Positions 9,459-19,619 of a stretch of 64,000 bases of DNA are shown in pieces. The translations under genes and the position numbers were made by a program. Numbering within the stretch: position 1 is the stretch's first letter; each line of letters opens with the position of its first letter. The notes below the pieces were generated by a model. It saw only the letters and a list, made by a program, of their open reading frames with translations. It was not told the DNA's origin and made no database searches. Origin of the DNA: Tundrisphaera sp051175315 (GTDB lineage Bacteria; Planctomycetota; Planctomycetia; Isosphaerales; Isosphaeraceae); the NCBI RefSeq assembly GCF_051175315.1, contig NZ_CP195100.1, forward strand, positions 6,882,001 through 6,946,000, in the 5' to 3' direction.

Positions 9459-9719
9459 ATGATCTTCAATCCCAAGCCGAATCACCAATACGTCGGTAAT
9501 CTCTCGCACGAAAAGCAGAGAAATCGAGAAGAAGACTCCGATCTCTACTACGACACGGACACTAAGACATTCTTCATAGTTGATTCGGTCGAGGACGACA
9601 ACGGCTTCACCTCCTGGTATAGCCACTCGATCCGCCAGATCGAAGGAATTTTCGAGGGTTCCGAGATCGGCGGGAAGATCGAGTCGCTGATGCGAGATCA
9701 CCTCAGTCAACAGTCCTGA
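9459..9719 (+). CDS. Small acidic protein of unknown function in the DISARM operon
   Basis: 86 aa. The start ATG at 9459 has the strong ribosome site AGAGGAG 5 bases upstream. The protein is acidic and polar with many aromatics (YYDTDTKTFFIVDSVEDDNG, then WYSHSIRQIEGIFEG) and has no signal peptide or membrane segment. It sits 44 bases after the double ATPase and 26 bases before drmMI, so it is co-transcribed. I recognise no family. It could be a small partner or regulator of the ATPase, but that is only position-based. Confidence 0.7.
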   Translation: MIFNPKPNHQYVGNLSHEKQRNREEDSDLYYDTDTKTFFIVDSVEDDNGFTSWYSHSIRQIEGIFEGSEIGGKIESLMRDHLSQQS

Positions 9720-9745
9720 CACCGAGAACGCAAAGTACAAGCATC

Positions 9746-12700
9746 ATGTCCACCGCCCGTGATCATGCCGAATGGCTCTCCCTCGTAGAGGTCTCGGGGC
9801 CGTTCCTGAGCCTCCCGGTCCTGCTGCGGGTCTTCCCGCAGGGGCTCGATGCTCACGACGCCGAGCACGCCCGCAGCTTGCGGATGGCGTATGGCGAGTG
9901 GCAGGAGGACCAGGCCGGGCCGAAGCCGAGTGCGGCTATCCATGACGCCTGGATATCGTTCGTGCTCAAGGAGACGCTGGGCCTGGACGAGAGGGTGCTC
10001 GTCGAAGGCCAGGCGGTCCCGCAGTCGCTCCAAGTGGCGGTGCCCGAACACGTCGAGACTCTCCGGCCCGACCGGATCATGAGGAACCCGAAAGGGGATG
10101 AGAAGGAGGGCAAGGAACGGCTGCTGATCCAGGTCTACCCGAGCGACCAGGATTTAAGGAAGCCAGTGCGGGGCCGGTCGTGGAAGGCGTGGCCCGAGAG
10201 CCGGATGACCGACCTGCTGCACGGCACGGGTGTCCGGCTCGGGCTCGTGACCAACGGCGAGCAGTGGATGCTCGTCGATGCCCCCAAGGGGGAGACGACC
10301 GGGTTCGCCTCGTGGTACGCCCACCTCTGGTTCGAGGAGCCGTCCACGCTCCGGGCATTCCGCAGCCTGCTGGGACTTCGGAGGTTCTTCGGGGTGGCCG
10401 AGAAGGACACGCCCGAGGCGATGCTGGCCGAGAGCGCCACGAACCAGCAGGACGTCACCGACCAGCTTGGAGATCAGGTCCGCAAGGCCGTCGAGGTGCT
10501 CATCCGGTCGCTCGACCGGGCCGACCAGGACCACGGCCGGAAGCTCCTGGCCGACGTGCCGCCGGAGAAGCTATACGAGGCGGCGCTCACCGTCATGATG
10601 CGTCTGGTGTTCCTATTCTCGGCCGAGGAGAAGGGGCTGCTCCGATTGGGCGATCCTCTATACGATCAGCACTACGCCGTCTCGACCCTCCGTGCCCAGT
10701 TGGAGGACTCGTCGAAGTTCGGCGAGGAGGTCCTGGAGCGCCGGCTCGACGCCTGGTGCCGGCTGCTGAGCACCTTCCGGGCCGTTTATAGCGGGATCGA
10801 CCACGAGCGGCTCAGCCTCCCGGCTTACGGCGGACACCTGTTCGACCCAGATCGGTTCCCGTTCCTCGAAGGCCGGGCAGAGGGGACGTCGTGGAAGTCG
10901 GTGCCGGACCCGGCCAACCCGCCGGTCCCGTTGCCGGTGGACAACCGGACGGTCCTCCACCTGTTAAACGCCCTCCAAGTCCTCACGATGAAGGTCGCTG
11001 GGGGCGGGACGGCGGCTCGCAAGTTGAGCTTTCGTGCGCTCGAAGTCACCCAGATCGGCCACGTCTACGAAGGGTTGCTCGACCACACCGCTAAGCGGGC
11101 AGCCCAGACGATGCTGGGGCTGTTCGGGTCGAAGGACCAAGAGCCTGAGATCCCGCTTGCCGAGTTGGAGCGGCTCCGGGAGAAGGGCGAGGACGAACTG
11201 GTCAAGGCCCTCAAGGAGATGACAGGGCGGTCGCCCAGTGCCTTGCACAAAGCATTGAGCGGTACGATCGACGGCCTCGATGCCGACCGCCTCCGTGCGG
11301 CCTGTTCGAACGACGAGGACCTGTTTCGGCGGGTGAGGCCGTTCGCCAGCCTTCTCCGGCCCGACACGTTCGGCTACCCGGTGGTGATTCGCCGGGGGAG
11401 CGTGTTCATGACCGAGGGAACCGACCGCCGGAGTTCGGGGACTCACTATACGCCCCGCAGCCTCACGGGACCGATCGTCAAGTACACCCTGGAACCACTG
11501 GTCTACCAAGGTCCAACCGAAGGGTGGCCCGAAAGCGATTGGGAACTCCGCTCTGCAAGGCACCTGCTCAGCCTCAAGGTCTGCGACGTGGCTTGCGGTT
11601 CGGGGGCATTCCTAGTCGAGGCGGACAACTACCTGGCGCAGCGGTTGATGGAGGCGTGGGAGAAGTTGGAGGCCCCCTTCCAGGGGCGAGATCGAAGCAA
11701 AGACTCGGAGCCGCCGACGGTCCGTATCACCCCTTATGGCGACCTGTCACTCGGAGATTCGAGCGAACAGCCGATCCCGCTCGATCCCAACGAGCGAGAG
11801 GTTTTCGCCCGCCGGATCGTGGCCCAGAGGTGCCTTTACGGGGTGGACAAGAACCGCCTCGCCGCCGAGATGGCCAAGCTATCGCTGTGGCTGTACACCA
11901 TGGCCAAGGACAAGCCGTTCACCTTCCTCGACCATGCTATCCGCCACGGCGACTCATTGGTGGGCGTCAATGCCGACCAGTTGAAGTCGTTCTCGCTCGA
12001 CGGCCAAGGTGCAGGCATTACCCTGCCCGGCCTGCTCGACATGATCCCGAAAATTATTAGTATCACTCGGCAGCAGCGGCAACAGTTGGAGCGCCTCGGC
12101 AACGACTCGATCGGGGAGGTAGAGGCGAAGGAGAGGCTGTTCTACCACATCAAGCAGGACACCAGGCGGCTGACCTATGCGGCCGATCGTCTCCTGGCCG
12201 CCAGTTGGAAGCCTGCCAAGCCGGCCGAGAGGATGGCCTGGCTGAAGGAAGTGCTCAAGGAGGTGAACGACCGCATCCGGGACGTGGCCCCGGAGACCTT
12301 GGAGGCCGAGGGGCGGGCCTACCGAGAGGAAGTCGGGTGCCCTCAGCCGTTCCACTGGGCGCTCGAATTCCCCGAAGTCTTCCTCAAGTTGCCCGACCGT
12401 GACGGCATAGACCGCAACGGTTTCGACGCCTGCATCGGCAACCCGCCGTTCATGGGCGGCCAGAAGATCACCGGCTATCTCGGCACGGCCTATCGAGACT
12501 ATCTGGTGCGTGAACTGGCCGGTGGCAAGCGGGGCAGTGCCGACCTATGCGCTTACTTCTTCCTGCGGGCCGCCAAACTCATCCGGCCCGGTGCGGGATT
12601 CGGCCTGATTGCCACGAACACGATCGCCCAGGGAGACACGAGGGAAGTTGGCTTGGACCTCCTCCTGGCCGCCGAATATGTTGTCAATCGGGCAGGCTCC

Positions 12701-13891
12701 AGCCAGCCGTGGCCCGGGCTGGCGAGCCTGGAGGTTTCCATCGTCTGGGTGCGTCGTGGTGGTTGGAACGGCATCTATGTCATCGATGAGAAACCAACCC
12801 TGGGAGTGACGGCTTTCCTGACCGAGCCAGGGATCATCAGCGGCCCACCGCACCGCCTGGCCGCCAACGCCGGCAAGTCTTTCATAGGATCGTACGTCTT
12901 GGGCATGGGCTTCGTATTGGAGCCGGACGAGGCCAGGCGGCTCATCGAGAGGGACCACCGCAACAAAGACGTCCTCTTCCCCTACCTCAACGGCGAGGAC
13001 CTCAACTCCCGACCAGACCAGTCGCCAAGCCGCTGGGTCATCAACTTCTTCGACTGGCCGCTCGACCGGGACTCGGCTCCCGAGAATTATCAGGGGCCGG
13101 TGTCGGCCGATTACCCTGACTGCCTGGCAATCGTCGAAGACAAGGTGAAACCGGAGCGGACCCGGCGGAATGAGAAGGGCGACTACTCACTTCGCAAACC
13201 ATTGCCACAACAATGGTGGATTTATGCTGAGAAGCGGCCGGCACTTTACCGTACCATCACCGGCATGGGGCAGGTGCTAGTGAGGGCAAGGATCGCAAAC
13301 CGCCACTCAATTGTCTGGGTGCCGGCAGGTTGGGTCTACAATGAGAAGACCGTAATATTTGTCGGATGTCCATTTGGCATAATGCAATCCGATATACATG
13401 AGGTATGGGCTCGAAATTACAGTTCGACGCTCCGAACAGACATGCAATACACACCATCGGATTGCTGCGATACCTTTCCATTTCCCGATGGTCATCACAC
13501 GCATCTTACGACTCTTGCCGAGACATACCACGCCCACCGTCACCAAATCATGCTCACCCGCCAGAAGGGTCTGACAAAAACTTACAATCACTTCCATGAT
13601 TCTGACGAGACAGCCGCCGACATCCAGCGACTCCGTGACCTCCACGTCGAGATGGACCGGGCCGTCGCCGCCGCCTACGGTTGGGACGACCTCGACCTCG
13701 GCCACGGCTTCCACGAGACGAAGCAGGGCGTCCGTTTCACGCTCAGCGAGCCGGCCCGCCGAGAGGTTCTCGCCCGTCTGCTCCGGCTGAACCACGAGCG
13801 GTACGCCGGAGAGGTTGCCCAGGGCCTCCACGACAAGAAGGTCAAGCCTGCTTCGAAGAAGAAGTCCAACGAGCCCACGATGTTCGATTAA
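9746..13891 (+). CDS. drmMI: DrmMI: DISARM class 1 adenine-specific DNA methyltransferase
   Basis: 1381 aa. The SAM-binding motif I is DVACGSGAF (Asp about 614) and the catalytic motif IV is NPPF (Asn about 899), preceded by the YTPRSLTGPIV segment typical of Eco57I/type IIG-like N6-adenine methylases. The C-terminal part holds a target-recognition-like region that includes LPQQWWIYAEKRPAL and ends in a Lys-rich tail. In DISARM the methylase marks host DNA as self. The N-terminal 600 residues are long; whether they hold a nuclease fold cannot be told by eye. Base composition around 13320-13460 is more AT-rich than the rest of the gene, within the recognition region. RT starts 12 bases downstream. 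Confidence 0.88.
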   Translation: MSTARDHAEWLSLVEVSGPFLSLPVLLRVFPQGLDAHDAEHARSLRMAYGEWQEDQAGPKPSAAIHDAWISFVLKETLGLDERVLVEGQAVPQSLQVAVPEHVETLRPDRIMRNPKGDEKEGKERLLIQVYPSDQDLRKPVRGRSWKAWPESRMTDLLHGTGVRLGLVTNGEQWMLVDAPKGETTGFASWYAHLWFEEPSTLRAFRSLLGLRRFFGVAEKDTPEAMLAESATNQQDVTDQLGDQVRKAVEVLIRSLDRADQDHGRKLLADVPPEKLYEAALTVMMRLVFLFSAEEKGLLRLGDPLYDQHYAVSTLRAQLEDSSKFGEEVLERRLDAWCRLLSTFRAVYSGIDHERLSLPAYGGHLFDPDRFPFLEGRAEGTSWKSVPDPANPPVPLPVDNRTVLHLLNALQVLTMKVAGGGTAARKLSFRALEVTQIGHVYEGLLDHTAKRAAQTMLGLFGSKDQEPEIPLAELERLREKGEDELVKALKEMTGRSPSALHKALSGTIDGLDADRLRAACSNDEDLFRRVRPFASLLRPDTFGYPVVIRRGSVFMTEGTDRRSSGTHYTPRSLTGPIVKYTLEPLVYQGPTEGWPESDWELRSARHLLSLKVCDVACGSGAFLVEADNYLAQRLMEAWEKLEAPFQGRDRSKDSEPPTVRITPYGDLSLGDSSEQPIPLDPNEREVFARRIVAQRCLYGVDKNRLAAEMAKLSLWLYTMAKDKPFTFLDHAIRHGDSLVGVNADQLKSFSLDGQGAGITLPGLLDMIPKIISITRQQRQQLERLGNDSIGEVEAKERLFYHIKQDTRRLTYAADRLLAASWKPAKPAERMAWLKEVLKEVNDRIRDVAPETLEAEGRAYREEVGCPQPFHWALEFPEVFLKLPDRDGIDRNGFDACIGNPPFMGGQKITGYLGTAYRDYLVRELAGGKRGSADLCAYFFLRAAKLIRPGAGFGLIATNTIAQGDTREVGLDLLLAAEYVVNRAGSSQPWPGLASLEVSIVWVRRGGWNGIYVIDEKPTLGVTAFLTEPGIISGPPHRLAANAGKSFIGSYVLGMGFVLEPDEARRLIERDHRNKDVLFPYLNGEDLNSRPDQSPSRWVINFFDWPLDRDSAPENYQGPVSADYPDCLAIVEDKVKPERTRRNEKGDYSLRKPLPQQWWIYAEKRPALYRTITGMGQVLVRARIANRHSIVWVPAGWVYNEKTVIFVGCPFGIMQSDIHEVWARNYSSTLRTDMQYTPSDCCDTFPFPDGHHTHLTTLAETYHAHRHQIMLTRQKGLTKTYNHFHDSDETAADIQRLRDLHVEMDRAVAAAYGWDDLDLGHGFHETKQGVRFTLSEPARREVLARLLRLNHERYAGEVAQGLHDKKVKPASKKKSNEPTMFD

Positions 13892-13903
13892 GGTCCAAGC
13901 CCG

Positions 13904-15943
13904 ATGATCCAGGCTTCCCCCCAAGCCGTTGATGATGACGCCGAGGTCCTTCCCAGCGAGGAGTCTGTCGTTCCGCCTGGCCAGATTGGGGCGGGGTCGT
14001 CAGGTTCCCCGACCGATCTCCCTGCGATCGTCGGCTCAGTCCCGACCGCCCAGGACTTCGAGACGCTCTTCTCGCTCCGCAAGCTCCGTGCGACCTGCAC
14101 CAGCATCAGGAAGGAGATCCGGCTGCTCCGGGCGAGGGATGCGGTCGATTGGCTCGACTGGTTCCTGACCCTCGACGCCTCGCTCGAACAACTCCGGGAG
14201 CAGATCCTCGAAGGCGACTACACGCCGACACCGCCCTCCCGCTACGAGATGGGCAAGTCGAAGGGGGCCTTCCGCATCATCACCTCGTTCAACATCTGCG
14301 ATGCCCTCGTCTACCGGCACATCAGCGATGCCGCACTCGAAGCGGCCCTCCCCCGCAAGGTCCAGGGAGCCTTCTTTTCGAGGCGGCATTCGGCGACCCC
14401 GGTGGGCAAGACTTTCTCCGTCTCGGAGGACGACGAGTATCTCAACTTCTTCGAAGTCTGGCTCCGCTACAACGAGTATCGGACCCATACCCTGTTGCAG
14501 CAGCCCTACGAGTGCCTCGTCGTCACCGACATCACGAACTACTTCGAGTCCATCCAGCACGATCTCTTGATTGAGTATCTCGCACCGCTCGGCCTGCCTC
14601 GGAAGGCGATGGGCCTGCTCGGTAGGCTCCTGGAGGCGTTCAAGCCGCTCGCCGGCCACTCGCCCAACCCCCGAGTCGGCCTTCCGGTCGATGAACTCGA
14701 CTGCTCCCGCCAACTCGCCCACGTCTTCCTCTTCGAGCACGACCGCCGGATCGTCGAACCGTTCGGCGAGGACAACTACGTCCGGTGGATGGACGACCAG
14801 AACATCGGTGTCCGTTCAGAGACCGAGGCCCGCCACGTCGTCAACACGATGACGAGATCGCTGTCGTCCCAGCGCCTCACGCTCAACTCGGGCAAGACCA
14901 AGTTCCTCCCGGTCGATTGCATGGTCGTCCACTTCCAACTCGATGCAAACAAGAAGATCAGCGAGTGGGACGAGAAATACAAGAAGGTCACGGCGAGCAA
15001 TGTGGAGGCTGCCCGCAGCGACTTCGCCGGACTTTGGGACGAGGTCGGGGACGGCCCGCACGTCAACGACGGCAACTGGGACAAGATCCTGAAGCGGATG
15101 TACGGGCTGGCGGTGAAGGTCGATTCGGACATCCTCGAAGTCCGGGCGCTGGGAGACCTCATCGCCAACCCCGAACTCGACGAGCGGATTTTCACCTACT
15201 TCTCCAAGAGGAACCGATTCGCCGAACTGTTCTCGCTCTTCTCGTCGTACACCGAGGCCGAGGAGAGCCTGTTCGAGGCGACCGAGGTGGCTTTCTTCGA
15301 GTCATCGCTATTGCTCGACCCTGACGTCCCCCACGCCAAGCTCTATCGTAACCAGGCACTCCGATTTGCCGAGGGCGGGGTGAAGTCTCGGTCGAAGCGG
15401 CCGTTGAGCATCGCCTCGGCGATCCTCTCGGTCTACTGGTTCGACGGCTCGATCGACTCCCTCGTCGATCTCTACCCGACGAAGGCCGCCCACAGGCTGC
15501 CGAAGGAGGTAGCCCGGACCTGGATGGCGTGCGTGGCTGCCCTCAGCCCCGACCAACTTGGCAAGGTGCAATCGGCCCTCTTCGGCCACCCCTCCGATGA
15601 CGTCGCCCGTCTCGGCCGGTTCCTCACCGAACTGCTCGCCGGGCGGGTCCATCACCTCGGACACTACAAGAGCCAGAAGCACCGCTGGCCGCTGCCCGGC
15701 GACTACTATGACGCCCGCTCTTGGTTGATCCTGGACATCGCAGCATCTTCCCCGAGTGAACGGCTGCGTGCCCAAAACCGGAAGGATTACGGGGCCTTCG
15801 AGAAGCTCGCCAGGACATCGCCCGAGATCACCGTCTCGACACGCATCTCGACAAAGTTGTTCGAGGGCCGTGGCGAGGAGCCGGGTCAGAAACCGAGGCG
15901 GACGAGACAGGGCCACAAGAAGAAGGGACGACACGAGGCATGA
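13904..15943 (+). CDS. Reverse transcriptase (UG/Abi-like) embedded in the DISARM operon
   Basis: 679 aa. Motif A is VVTDITNYFESI (Asp 209). The motif B region is GLPVDELDCSRQLAHVFL (from about 259). Motif C is VRWMDDQNI (Asp 297 and 298), and a following LTLNSGKTKFL resembles motifs D/E. The fingers region includes KSKGAFRIITSFNICDALVYR. The C-terminal half (about 340-640) looks mostly alpha-helical, as in Abi and unknown-group (UG) defence RTs. I see no maturase, group II intron or retron features. The gene sits 12 bases after drmMI and 28 before drmA, so there is no room for a flanking structured RNA of retron or DRT2 size. An RT polymerising DNA as part of a DISARM response is inference, but it is clearly built into the operon. 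The polymerase motifs are intact. Confidence 0.87.
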   Translation: MIQASPQAVDDDAEVLPSEESVVPPGQIGAGSSGSPTDLPAIVGSVPTAQDFETLFSLRKLRATCTSIRKEIRLLRARDAVDWLDWFLTLDASLEQLREQILEGDYTPTPPSRYEMGKSKGAFRIITSFNICDALVYRHISDAALEAALPRKVQGAFFSRRHSATPVGKTFSVSEDDEYLNFFEVWLRYNEYRTHTLLQQPYECLVVTDITNYFESIQHDLLIEYLAPLGLPRKAMGLLGRLLEAFKPLAGHSPNPRVGLPVDELDCSRQLAHVFLFEHDRRIVEPFGEDNYVRWMDDQNIGVRSETEARHVVNTMTRSLSSQRLTLNSGKTKFLPVDCMVVHFQLDANKKISEWDEKYKKVTASNVEAARSDFAGLWDEVGDGPHVNDGNWDKILKRMYGLAVKVDSDILEVRALGDLIANPELDERIFTYFSKRNRFAELFSLFSSYTEAEESLFEATEVAFFESSLLLDPDVPHAKLYRNQALRFAEGGVKSRSKRPLSIASAILSVYWFDGSIDSLVDLYPTKAAHRLPKEVARTWMACVAALSPDQLGKVQSALFGHPSDDVARLGRFLTELLAGRVHHLGHYKSQKHRWPLPGDYYDARSWLILDIAASSPSERLRAQNRKDYGAFEKLARTSPEITVSTRISTKLFEGRGEEPGQKPRRTRQGHKKKGRHEA

Positions 15944-15971
15944 GTGGCTCCTTCGCCGGAGGTTCCGAACG

Positions 15972-18900
15972 ATGACAAGTTCCATCCTCCCACAGGCACC
16001 GTCGCCGTCCCAACTCCGGGCCATGCTGGAGGAGATGGTCATCGCCGACCTGCTCGGCCCGGCCGGCGGCCCCGAAGAGGAGATCGTCGAGCGGACCGTC
16101 CGTGACCGCTACCTCGTCGGCGTCCTCGCCCCCAGGCGTCGGAGGGATGAGCCGCCGCCCGAGGTTATCGCTCAGGCGACCAATCCCGCCGGCAACGAGG
16201 ACGAGGACGAGTTCCCGCCCGTCCTCAACGATGAACTGGCCGAGGACGGCCACGACTGGCCCGAGGACGGGCCCGCCGACCTGTCCGTCGCCCTGCCCAA
16301 GGCCACCGAGCCCTCCTCCTTCGGCATGACCTTTTGCGTCGATGGTTCTGCCGAGGGGGTCGTGGCCACCGCCTCCTGGGGGCAATACCTCCGGCCCCAG
16401 AAGGAGGAGCGGATCGACCCGGCCACGGGGCGGGTCCTGCGACTCTGGAAGCGGCACCCGAGGGGCGGCCAGCCCCACCGTATCCCCCTGCGTATCGGAA
16501 TGGTCCGGCCGATCGTTGCCGACCCGGAGTGCCCGGACGTCACCATCCAGGGGGTCGTCCGTCACTGCGACCCGTGCTGGATCGTCACGTTGTTCCTCGT
16601 CAACGGCCAGGAGGAGAGCAAGCCCAAGGACCAGTCCTGGCTGTTTCAGCCCCGGCTCGTGGTCGAGGCAACCGACGGGTCGCCCGACTTCATCAAGAAG
16701 ACGACCCGTCGCCTCTCCGAGAAGCTCGACGGCGTGTACCGGGCCGAGGAGGAGGCGATGGCGATGCTCTACCGCCATCACGTCGAGTTCGCCGTCGGCC
16801 ACGGGGTCAGCGTCCACGCCGACACCGCCCCCGATCGCCCGGATCGGGCCGTGAGGATCTCGACGGTGGTCGTCCCCGCCTACGAGGTCCCCCGGACCAC
16901 GGCGGCCACGGCCGACGACGCCGACGAGGACCCGTCGTTCGCCAAGTTGGCCGGGCTCTGCCGGGACATGAAGGTCTTGTCCGAGGTCCCGGCCGGCGAG
17001 CTTGCCGCCAAGTTGGGCCCGCTGACGACCGCCTACGCCGCCTGGATCGACGCCCAGGAGGCCCGCATCCAGGACCCCGCCTCGGGGCTGCCCGAGCACC
17101 GGGACGCCGCCACGATGGCCCTGATGCGGTGTCGGGAGACCCTGGCCCGGATCAATGAAGGGATCGAGTTGATCACGGGCGATGCCCAGGCCGCCGAGGC
17201 GTTCCGGTTCATGAATGGGGCAATGTGGCTCCAGCGGACGCACTCGATCCTGTCCGAGCGGGTGCGGCGGGGTCATGAGCCAGATTTCGACCGGGACGTC
17301 GATAGGCCCGAGAACCGAAGCTGGCACCCGTTCCAGTTGGCCTTCGTCCTGCTGAACCTGCCCGGCATCACCCGGCTCGACCACCCCGAGCGGTCCGACG
17401 ACCACCAAGCCATCGCCGACCTGCTCTGGTTCCCCACGGGCGGCGGCAAGACCGAGGCGTACCTGGGCCTGACCGCCTACACCCTCGGCCTGCGGCGGCT
17501 CCAGGGGACAGTCGAGGGACGCTCAGGCGAGGACGGCCTGGCCGTGCTGATGCGGTACACGCTCCGGCTGCTGACCCTCCAGCAATTCCAGCGGGCCACG
17601 GCGTTGATCTGCGCCTGCGAGTCGATCCGGCGAGAAGCCCTGGCGAAGGGGGACGCCCGCTGGGGCATGACGCCTTTCCGCATCGGCCTTTGGGTCGGCC
17701 GGAAGACGACACCGAACACGACCGAGCAATCGGCCGAGGCCGTCAAGCTCGACCTCGGGGGCGGCAAGCGGGGCGGCTCGGGCGGGGGCGGCTCGCCCTA
17801 TCAACTCACCTTCTGCCCTTGGTGCGGCAGCCCGATCGACAAGGACGACCTGAGGGTCGAGACGTTCGCCGCCGGTCAGGCCCGGACCCTGACCTACTGC
17901 GGCGATGACCTCGGCCGCTGCCTCTTTACTCGCAAGAAGGCCGAAGGCGAGGGGCTGCCCGTCGTCGTGGTGGACGAGGAAATCTACCGGCGGCTGCCGT
18001 CGCTGCTGATCGCCACGGTGGACAAGTTCGCCCAGATGCCCTGGAACGGGGCGGTCCAGATGCTCTTCGGCCAGGTGGACGCCCGCTGCGACCGCCACGG
18101 CTACCACTCGCCCGAGATCAAGGACTCGGACCATCCCCGCAAGGGCAATCTCCCCTCGACCCGCCTGGTCCCGCACAACCCGCTCCGGCCGCCCGACCTG
18201 ATCATCCAGGACGAGTTGCACCTGATCAGCGGCCCGCTGGGGACGCTGGTCGGCCTCTACGAGACGGCCATCGACTCGCTCTGCACCTGGGAGGTCGGCG
18301 GCAGGAAGGTCCGGCCCAAGGTGGTCGCCTCGACGGCCACGATCCGCAACGCCGGGGATCAAGTCTTCAAGCTGTTCAAAAGGCGGGTCAACGTCTTCCC
18401 GCCCCACGGCCTGGACGTCCGGGACAACTTCTTCTCGCTCCAGAGGAGGCCGAGCGACAACCACCCCGGACGCCGCTACATCGGCATCTGTGCCCCCGGC
18501 CGACGGCTCAAGGCGGCCCTAATCCGGGTCTACGTCGCCTTCCTGTCGGCGGGCCAGGCCCTCTTCGAGAAGTACGAGCACGACGCCGACGCCTGGATGA
18601 CGCTGGTCGGCTACTTCAACTCGATGCGGGAACTCGGCGGGATGCGGCGTCTGGTGGACGATGACGTCCGCAACCGACTCGGCAAGATGGACCGGCGGGG
18701 CCTAGCAAACCGCAGCTTCCCGGTCGAGTACCTCCAGGAACTCACCTCCCGGATGTCATCGACGCAGATCCCGCTGATCCTCGACCGGCTCGAAGCACCC
18801 TTCGACCCGGCGAAGAAGGCCAGGCGGCAGGAGATGGCCAAGGCCAGGAAGTACGACGGGATGCCCCAGAAGCCGATCGACGTCCTGCTAGCCACCAACA

Positions 18901-19619
18901 TGATCTCGGTTGGCGTGGACGTGAAGCGGCTTGGGCTGATGGTCGTCGGCGGCCAGCCCAAGACGACGGCCGAGTACATCCAGGCGACCAGCCGGGTCGG
19001 GCGGTCGAGGCCGGGCATCGTCTGCACGGTCTTCAACTGGGCCAGGCCGAGAGACCTGTCCCACTACGAGTCGTTCGAGCACTACCACGCCACGTTCTAC
19101 AAGCACGTCGAGGCGTTGTCGGTGACGCCGTTCTCGCCGGGGGCGTTGAGCCGTGGCCTGGCGGCGTTGCTCGTCTCGTGCGTCCGGCTTCGGGGGACCG
19201 AGTTCAACACCAACGGGGCCGCCATGCGGATCGCCACCGAGGCCAATCACCCGGTCGTCAAGGAGGCGATCCGGGCGATCGTGGATCGGGCGTATCAGGT
19301 CGGCGAGGACGCCGAGGTGCGGGAGTTCGTCGAGGCCGAATTGAAAAGGAAGCTCGACTACTGGCAGAGGCAGGCCCAGCGGACGGCCGGCGGCCAGCGG
19401 CTCGGCTACGAGGAGGCGGCCGACGGACTGACCAAGAACCTGCTCCACCGACCGGGGCTGGAGCGGTGGGACGAGTTCACCTGCCTGAACTCCTTGCGGG
19501 AGGTCGAGCCGACGGTCAACCTCGTGCTGGACGACCACCACCTGGGCGGCGGGCCGGAGGAGGAGCCGATGGTCGAGACAGAGCCCGAGGCCCAGGCGAC
19601 GGAGGCCGAGGCGTCATGA
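15972..19619 (+). CDS. drmA: DrmA: DISARM helicase
   Basis: 1215 aa from the ATG at 15972, a normal DrmA length. Walker A is FPTGGGKTEAYLG (Lys 493) and the motif II is DELH (about 747) in IIQDELHLISGPLG. The helicase C half has TNMISVGVDVKRLGLMVVGG and the motif VI stretch YIQATSRVGRSRPGIV. A CPWCG zinc-binding pair lies between them. DrmA with DrmB forms the DISARM core that loads on incoming DNA with free 5' ends (known from published DISARM work). It overlaps drmB by 4 bases (ATGA), implying translational coupling. Confidence 0.93.
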   Translation: MTSSILPQAPSPSQLRAMLEEMVIADLLGPAGGPEEEIVERTVRDRYLVGVLAPRRRRDEPPPEVIAQATNPAGNEDEDEFPPVLNDELAEDGHDWPEDGPADLSVALPKATEPSSFGMTFCVDGSAEGVVATASWGQYLRPQKEERIDPATGRVLRLWKRHPRGGQPHRIPLRIGMVRPIVADPECPDVTIQGVVRHCDPCWIVTLFLVNGQEESKPKDQSWLFQPRLVVEATDGSPDFIKKTTRRLSEKLDGVYRAEEEAMAMLYRHHVEFAVGHGVSVHADTAPDRPDRAVRISTVVVPAYEVPRTTAATADDADEDPSFAKLAGLCRDMKVLSEVPAGELAAKLGPLTTAYAAWIDAQEARIQDPASGLPEHRDAATMALMRCRETLARINEGIELITGDAQAAEAFRFMNGAMWLQRTHSILSERVRRGHEPDFDRDVDRPENRSWHPFQLAFVLLNLPGITRLDHPERSDDHQAIADLLWFPTGGGKTEAYLGLTAYTLGLRRLQGTVEGRSGEDGLAVLMRYTLRLLTLQQFQRATALICACESIRREALAKGDARWGMTPFRIGLWVGRKTTPNTTEQSAEAVKLDLGGGKRGGSGGGGSPYQLTFCPWCGSPIDKDDLRVETFAAGQARTLTYCGDDLGRCLFTRKKAEGEGLPVVVVDEEIYRRLPSLLIATVDKFAQMPWNGAVQMLFGQVDARCDRHGYHSPEIKDSDHPRKGNLPSTRLVPHNPLRPPDLIIQDELHLISGPLGTLVGLYETAIDSLCTWEVGGRKVRPKVVASTATIRNAGDQVFKLFKRRVNVFPPHGLDVRDNFFSLQRRPSDNHPGRRYIGICAPGRRLKAALIRVYVAFLSAGQALFEKYEHDADAWMTLVGYFNSMRELGGMRRLVDDDVRNRLGKMDRRGLANRSFPVEYLQELTSRMSSTQIPLILDRLEAPFDPAKKARRQEMAKARKYDGMPQKPIDVLLATNMISVGVDVKRLGLMVVGGQPKTTAEYIQATSRVGRSRPGIVCTVFNWARPRDLSHYESFEHYHATFYKHVEALSVTPFSPGALSRGLAALLVSCVRLRGTEFNTNGAAMRIATEANHPVVKEAIRAIVDRAYQVGEDAEVREFVEAELKRKLDYWQRQAQRTAGGQRLGYEEAADGLTKNLLHRPGLERWDEFTCLNSLREVEPTVNLVLDDHHLGGGPEEEPMVETEPEAQATEAEAS

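Noticed and set aside
13880..13910. Retron-type msr-msd or other structured RNA next to the RT
   Set aside because: Only 12 bases separate drmMI and the RT gene and 28 separate the RT gene and drmA, too short for such an RNA; a template inside coding sequence cannot be excluded by eye.
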